NCBI RefSeq assembly: GCF_000518985.1
Contig: NZ_JAEQ01000001.1
Span: forward strand, 558,001 to 622,000
Length of the DNA: 64,000 bases
Direction: 5' to 3'
DNA from: Chelativorans sp. J32
GTDB taxonomy: Bacteria > Pseudomonadota > Alphaproteobacteria > Rhizobiales > Rhizobiaceae
Of the stretch, positions 62,032 through 64,000 are shown piece after piece. Positions within the stretch are counted from its first letter, which is position 1, and each line of letters opens with the position of its first letter. The notes below the pieces were generated by a model. It saw only the letters and a program-made list of their open reading frames with translations, did no database searches and was not told the DNA's origin. The position numbers were made by a program, and so were the translations under genes.

Positions 62032-62940
62032 TTAGTGCTCGGCCACGACCGGAGTTTTGATATTGCGCTCGCGGAAGAAAATGAACAGACCTGCGGCTAT
62101 AATGACCGCTCCGCCAATGAGAACCGACGGACGCGGCACATCGCCGAAAAAGGCCCACCCAAAGATCACCGCCCACGGCAGCAATGTATATTCGAAGGGT
62201 ACGACCGTCGCGGCATCGGCCAGCTTCATGGCGCGGTTGACGCCCATATGTCCGAGCATCGACACGACCCCAACGAGACCCAGCAGGACGAGATCGCCCG
62301 CGCTCGGTGTCACCCACTCGAAGGGGGCGGTGAAAAGCCCGAGGGCTCCGGCGCCGAGAATCTGCCAGAAGACCAGCGTCGTATCGGGAGTCCCGCGTAG
62401 CGTGCGTGACAAAAGCATTATGAATGCGAAGGCGAGGCTTCCGAGGATGGAGATGATGGCGGGCGGGCTGAGAGCTGCCGCCGATGGCTCGAGCGCGATC
62501 ATCACCCCGATAAAGCCGATGAAGATTGCGGTCCATCTTCGCCAGCCCACCTTTTCACCGAGAAGCAGGGGGGAAAGAGCCGCCACGTAAATGGGTGCGG
62601 CAAGCCAGTAGGTCATCACATCTGCCAGCGGAAGATAGGCAACCGCGAAATAGAATCCGAAGCTTTCACCGGCAGAAATCACAACGCGCAGGGCCTGGAG
62701 GCCGGGCCGCTCCACCTGAAGCAGGGGCTTCAGCCCGACCTTCCAGAGAAAGGGGGAAAGCACGATTAGGGCGGCGATGCTCCGCAGCAACAGAACCTGT
62801 CCCACCGTGTAAGTGGCAACCAGCCATTTCCCCAGCGCGTCGTTAAGCGAGAAGAGAAGCATCGCCGCGAGCATGACGAGGATGCCGAGCCGCGTCGTGT
62901 CGTGAGTTTCAGCTAATGGCGCGGCCGGTTGGGTAGTCAT
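62032..62940 (-). CDS. EamA/DMT-family permease
   Basis: 302 residues with ten hydrophobic segments in two five-helix repeats (first: ILVMLAAMLLFSLNDALGKW; second begins SPPAIISILGSLAFAFIMLL). The signature PLADVMTYWLAAPIYVAALS and the C-terminal PFEYTLLPWAVIFGWAFFGD are typical of EamA exporters. The ATG at 62940 fits the family start. It lies downstream of no clear partner, and its substrate is unknown. Confidence 0.85.
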   Translation of the reverse strand: MTTQPAAPLAETHDTTRLGILVMLAAMLLFSLNDALGKWLVATYTVGQVLLLRSIAALIVLSPFLWKVGLKPLLQVERPGLQALRVVISAGESFGFYFAVAYLPLADVMTYWLAAPIYVAALSPLLLGEKVGWRRWTAIFIGFIGVMIALEPSAAALSPPAIISILGSLAFAFIMLLSRTLRGTPDTTLVFWQILGAGALGLFTAPFEWVTPSAGDLVLLGLVGVVSMLGHMGVNRAMKLADAATVVPFEYTLLPWAVIFGWAFFGDVPRPSVLIGGAVIIAAGLFIFFRERNIKTPVVAEH

Positions 62941-63175
62941 GCTGCCTTTCGATGCGGATGGACCCTGTGAGAGCCTGTCCATGACGACTTATACGCCGGC
63001 AGTGCTGCTGGGAAGGGCGCTGCCGGAAGGATTGCTTGGGCCAGTATCGGCCATGCGGAACAGAAGTCCGACGGTCGCTGGATCCTCTTCATCCGATTTG
63101 GAAAAACGAGGCTGCTGGTCTAGAGTCGATGCACTTGTCAGCGGCCTGCGTGCATGCGCGGGAGAAGGGAGAGCC

Positions 63176-63706
63176 TTGGAAAATCCGACGCCGCCGGTGG
63201 TGGTCATGGGAGTGGCGGGCAGCGGGAAGACGGTCGTCGGTTCCGCGCTTGCCAAGGCGCTCGGCGTTGCCTTCGTTGAGGGGGATGATCTGCATCCGCC
63301 GGAAAATGTCGCGAAAATGGCAAGGGGAGAGCCTCTGACCGACGAGGATCGGGCAGGCTGGCTCGACTCGGTCGGTCGGGCGATCGCCGGAAACATGCGC
63401 CGGAACGGTGGTGCTGTGGCCGCCTGCTCTGCTCTGAAACGCCGTTATCGCGATCAGTTGAGAAGCCTCAATCCCGGACTCGTTTTCATTCATTTGGAAA
63501 TCAGTCCGGACACGGCACGCCAGCGCGTCGCAAGCCGCGAAGGGCATTTCATGCCGCAAAGCCTCGTCGCGAGCCAGTTTGCCACGTTGGAGCCGGCGAG
63601 GGCGGAAGAGCTGGTCCTGTCGGTGGACGGCCTTCTGCCGGTAGAAGAGCAGGTCTCCGTCGCGGTCGATTTTCTGCGGAAAAAGGCAGCAGAGCACGTG
63701 CCCTGA
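63176..63706 (+). CDS. gntK: Gluconate kinase GntK
   Basis: 176 residues. The P-loop GVAGSGKT is at residues 12-19. FVEGDDLHPPENVAKMARGE and ALKRRYRDQLR, followed by HFMPQSLVASQFATLE, are strict gluconokinase blocks. It phosphorylates gluconate to 6-phosphogluconate. The start is TTG at 63176 with AAGGGAG upstream, giving the usual family length. The 235 bases between it and the divergent EamA gene hold no other recognised feature. A lactonase-like gene follows. Confidence 0.92.
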   Translation: MENPTPPVVVMGVAGSGKTVVGSALAKALGVAFVEGDDLHPPENVAKMARGEPLTDEDRAGWLDSVGRAIAGNMRRNGGAVAACSALKRRYRDQLRSLNPGLVFIHLEISPDTARQRVASREGHFMPQSLVASQFATLEPARAEELVLSVDGLLPVEEQVSVAVDFLRKKAAEHVP

Positions 63707-63728
63707 CGCTCCGGGGGAGGAGGAAATT

Positions 63729-64000
63729 ATGCCTGACAGCATTTACGAGATTCTCGATCCGCGATTTCGCCGTCTCTTCAGCGCAAACGCCAGGCTGGAA
63801 TGCCTTTACAGCGGCTGCGCCTGGTCGGAAGGGCCGGCCTGGTTCGCCGCGGGCCGATATCTCGTCTGGTCTGACATTCCGAACGACCGGATGATGCGCT
63901 TCGATGAGACCGACGGAACTGTCAGCGTGTTCCGCCAGCCGGCGGGTTATTCGAACGGCAACACCGTCGACCGGCAGGGCCGCCTGATCACCTGCGAGCA
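63729..64000 (+). CDS. SMP-30/gluconolactonase-like protein (cut by window end)
   Basis: The first 90 or so codons are present. The start MPDSIYEILDPRFRRLF is followed by WSEGPAWFAAGRYLVWSDIP and YSNGNTVDRQGRLITCE, the opening motifs of the SMP-30 beta-propeller family, with metal-binding Glu and Asn. It probably hydrolyses an aldonolactone to feed GntK. GGAGGAGGAAA lies before the ATG. The rest is outside the window. Confidence 0.85.
   Translation, partial: MPDSIYEILDPRFRRLFSANARLECLYSGCAWSEGPAWFAAGRYLVWSDIPNDRMMRFDETDGTVSVFRQPAGYSNGNTVDRQGRLITCE

Noticed and set aside
1-64000. CRISPR arrays, transfer RNA genes, insertion sequences, prophage or attachment sites
   Set aside because: None was recognised on reading both strands. 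Gene density, strand blocks and four-base overlaps look like undisturbed core chromosome.

Overview
The window is a GC-rich, gene-dense chromosomal segment from an alphaproteobacterium of the order Hyphomicrobiales (Rhizobiales), most like the Phyllobacteriaceae/Brucellaceae branch (Mesorhizobium, Chelativorans, Nitratireductor, Brucella relatives). The main taxonomic evidence is the flagellar region: an OmpR-type flagellar regulator of the FtcR/Rem family, MotC and MotE, the FlaF/FlbT pair, short flagellins, a DUF1217 protein and a divergent FliM. No rRNA, tRNA, CRISPR array, insertion sequence or prophage was seen.

Region 1 (about 1-12.5 kb) is catabolic. After a triple-rhodanese protein comes a minus-strand uronate operon, uxaC - TRAP transporter (P, Q, M) - gntR - kduI - kduD - kdgF, divergent from uxuB - uxuA - a Gfo/Idh/MocA oxidoreductase. 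It combines the glucuronate/fructuronate/mannonate branch and the unsaturated-uronate (KdgF/KduI/KduD) branch, both ending at 2-keto-3-deoxygluconate (KDG). KDG kinase and aldolase are not in the window. An inverted repeat between uxaC and uxuB is a candidate operator.

Region 2 (12.5-19.7 kb) is a carbohydrate ABC importer (binding protein, double ATPase, two permeases), a LacI-family regulator and a second Gfo/Idh/MocA oxidoreductase. A perfect LacI-type palindrome sits just upstream of the binding-protein gene. The ligand cannot be named from sequence.

Region 3 (19.7-54.1 kb) is a nearly complete flagellar locus: basal body, export apparatus, hook, junction proteins, two flagellins, stator and switch, FlaF/FlbT and FtcR. 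Several small conserved proteins without known function are interspersed. Six transcription units start 24-34 bases downstream of a shared 23-bp element (CGCRCAAG-N8-YTA core). The ftcR gene and the first flagellin each have a CtrA-like TTAA-N7-TTAA box about 70 bases upstream of the start codon. The second flagellin has a nested inverted repeat that can form a three-way junction in its upstream region. Chemotaxis genes and visN/visR are absent here.

Region 4 (54.1-64 kb) is central metabolism: a threonine dehydratase-like PLP enzyme, a ScfR/RamB-type regulator divergent from isocitrate lyase (aceA) with an array of TTTAC(A) repeats between them, a small conserved protein, deoC with an ALDH16-type aldehyde dehydrogenase, an EamA permease, gluconate kinase, and the start of an SMP-30/gluconolactonase gene cut by the window edge.
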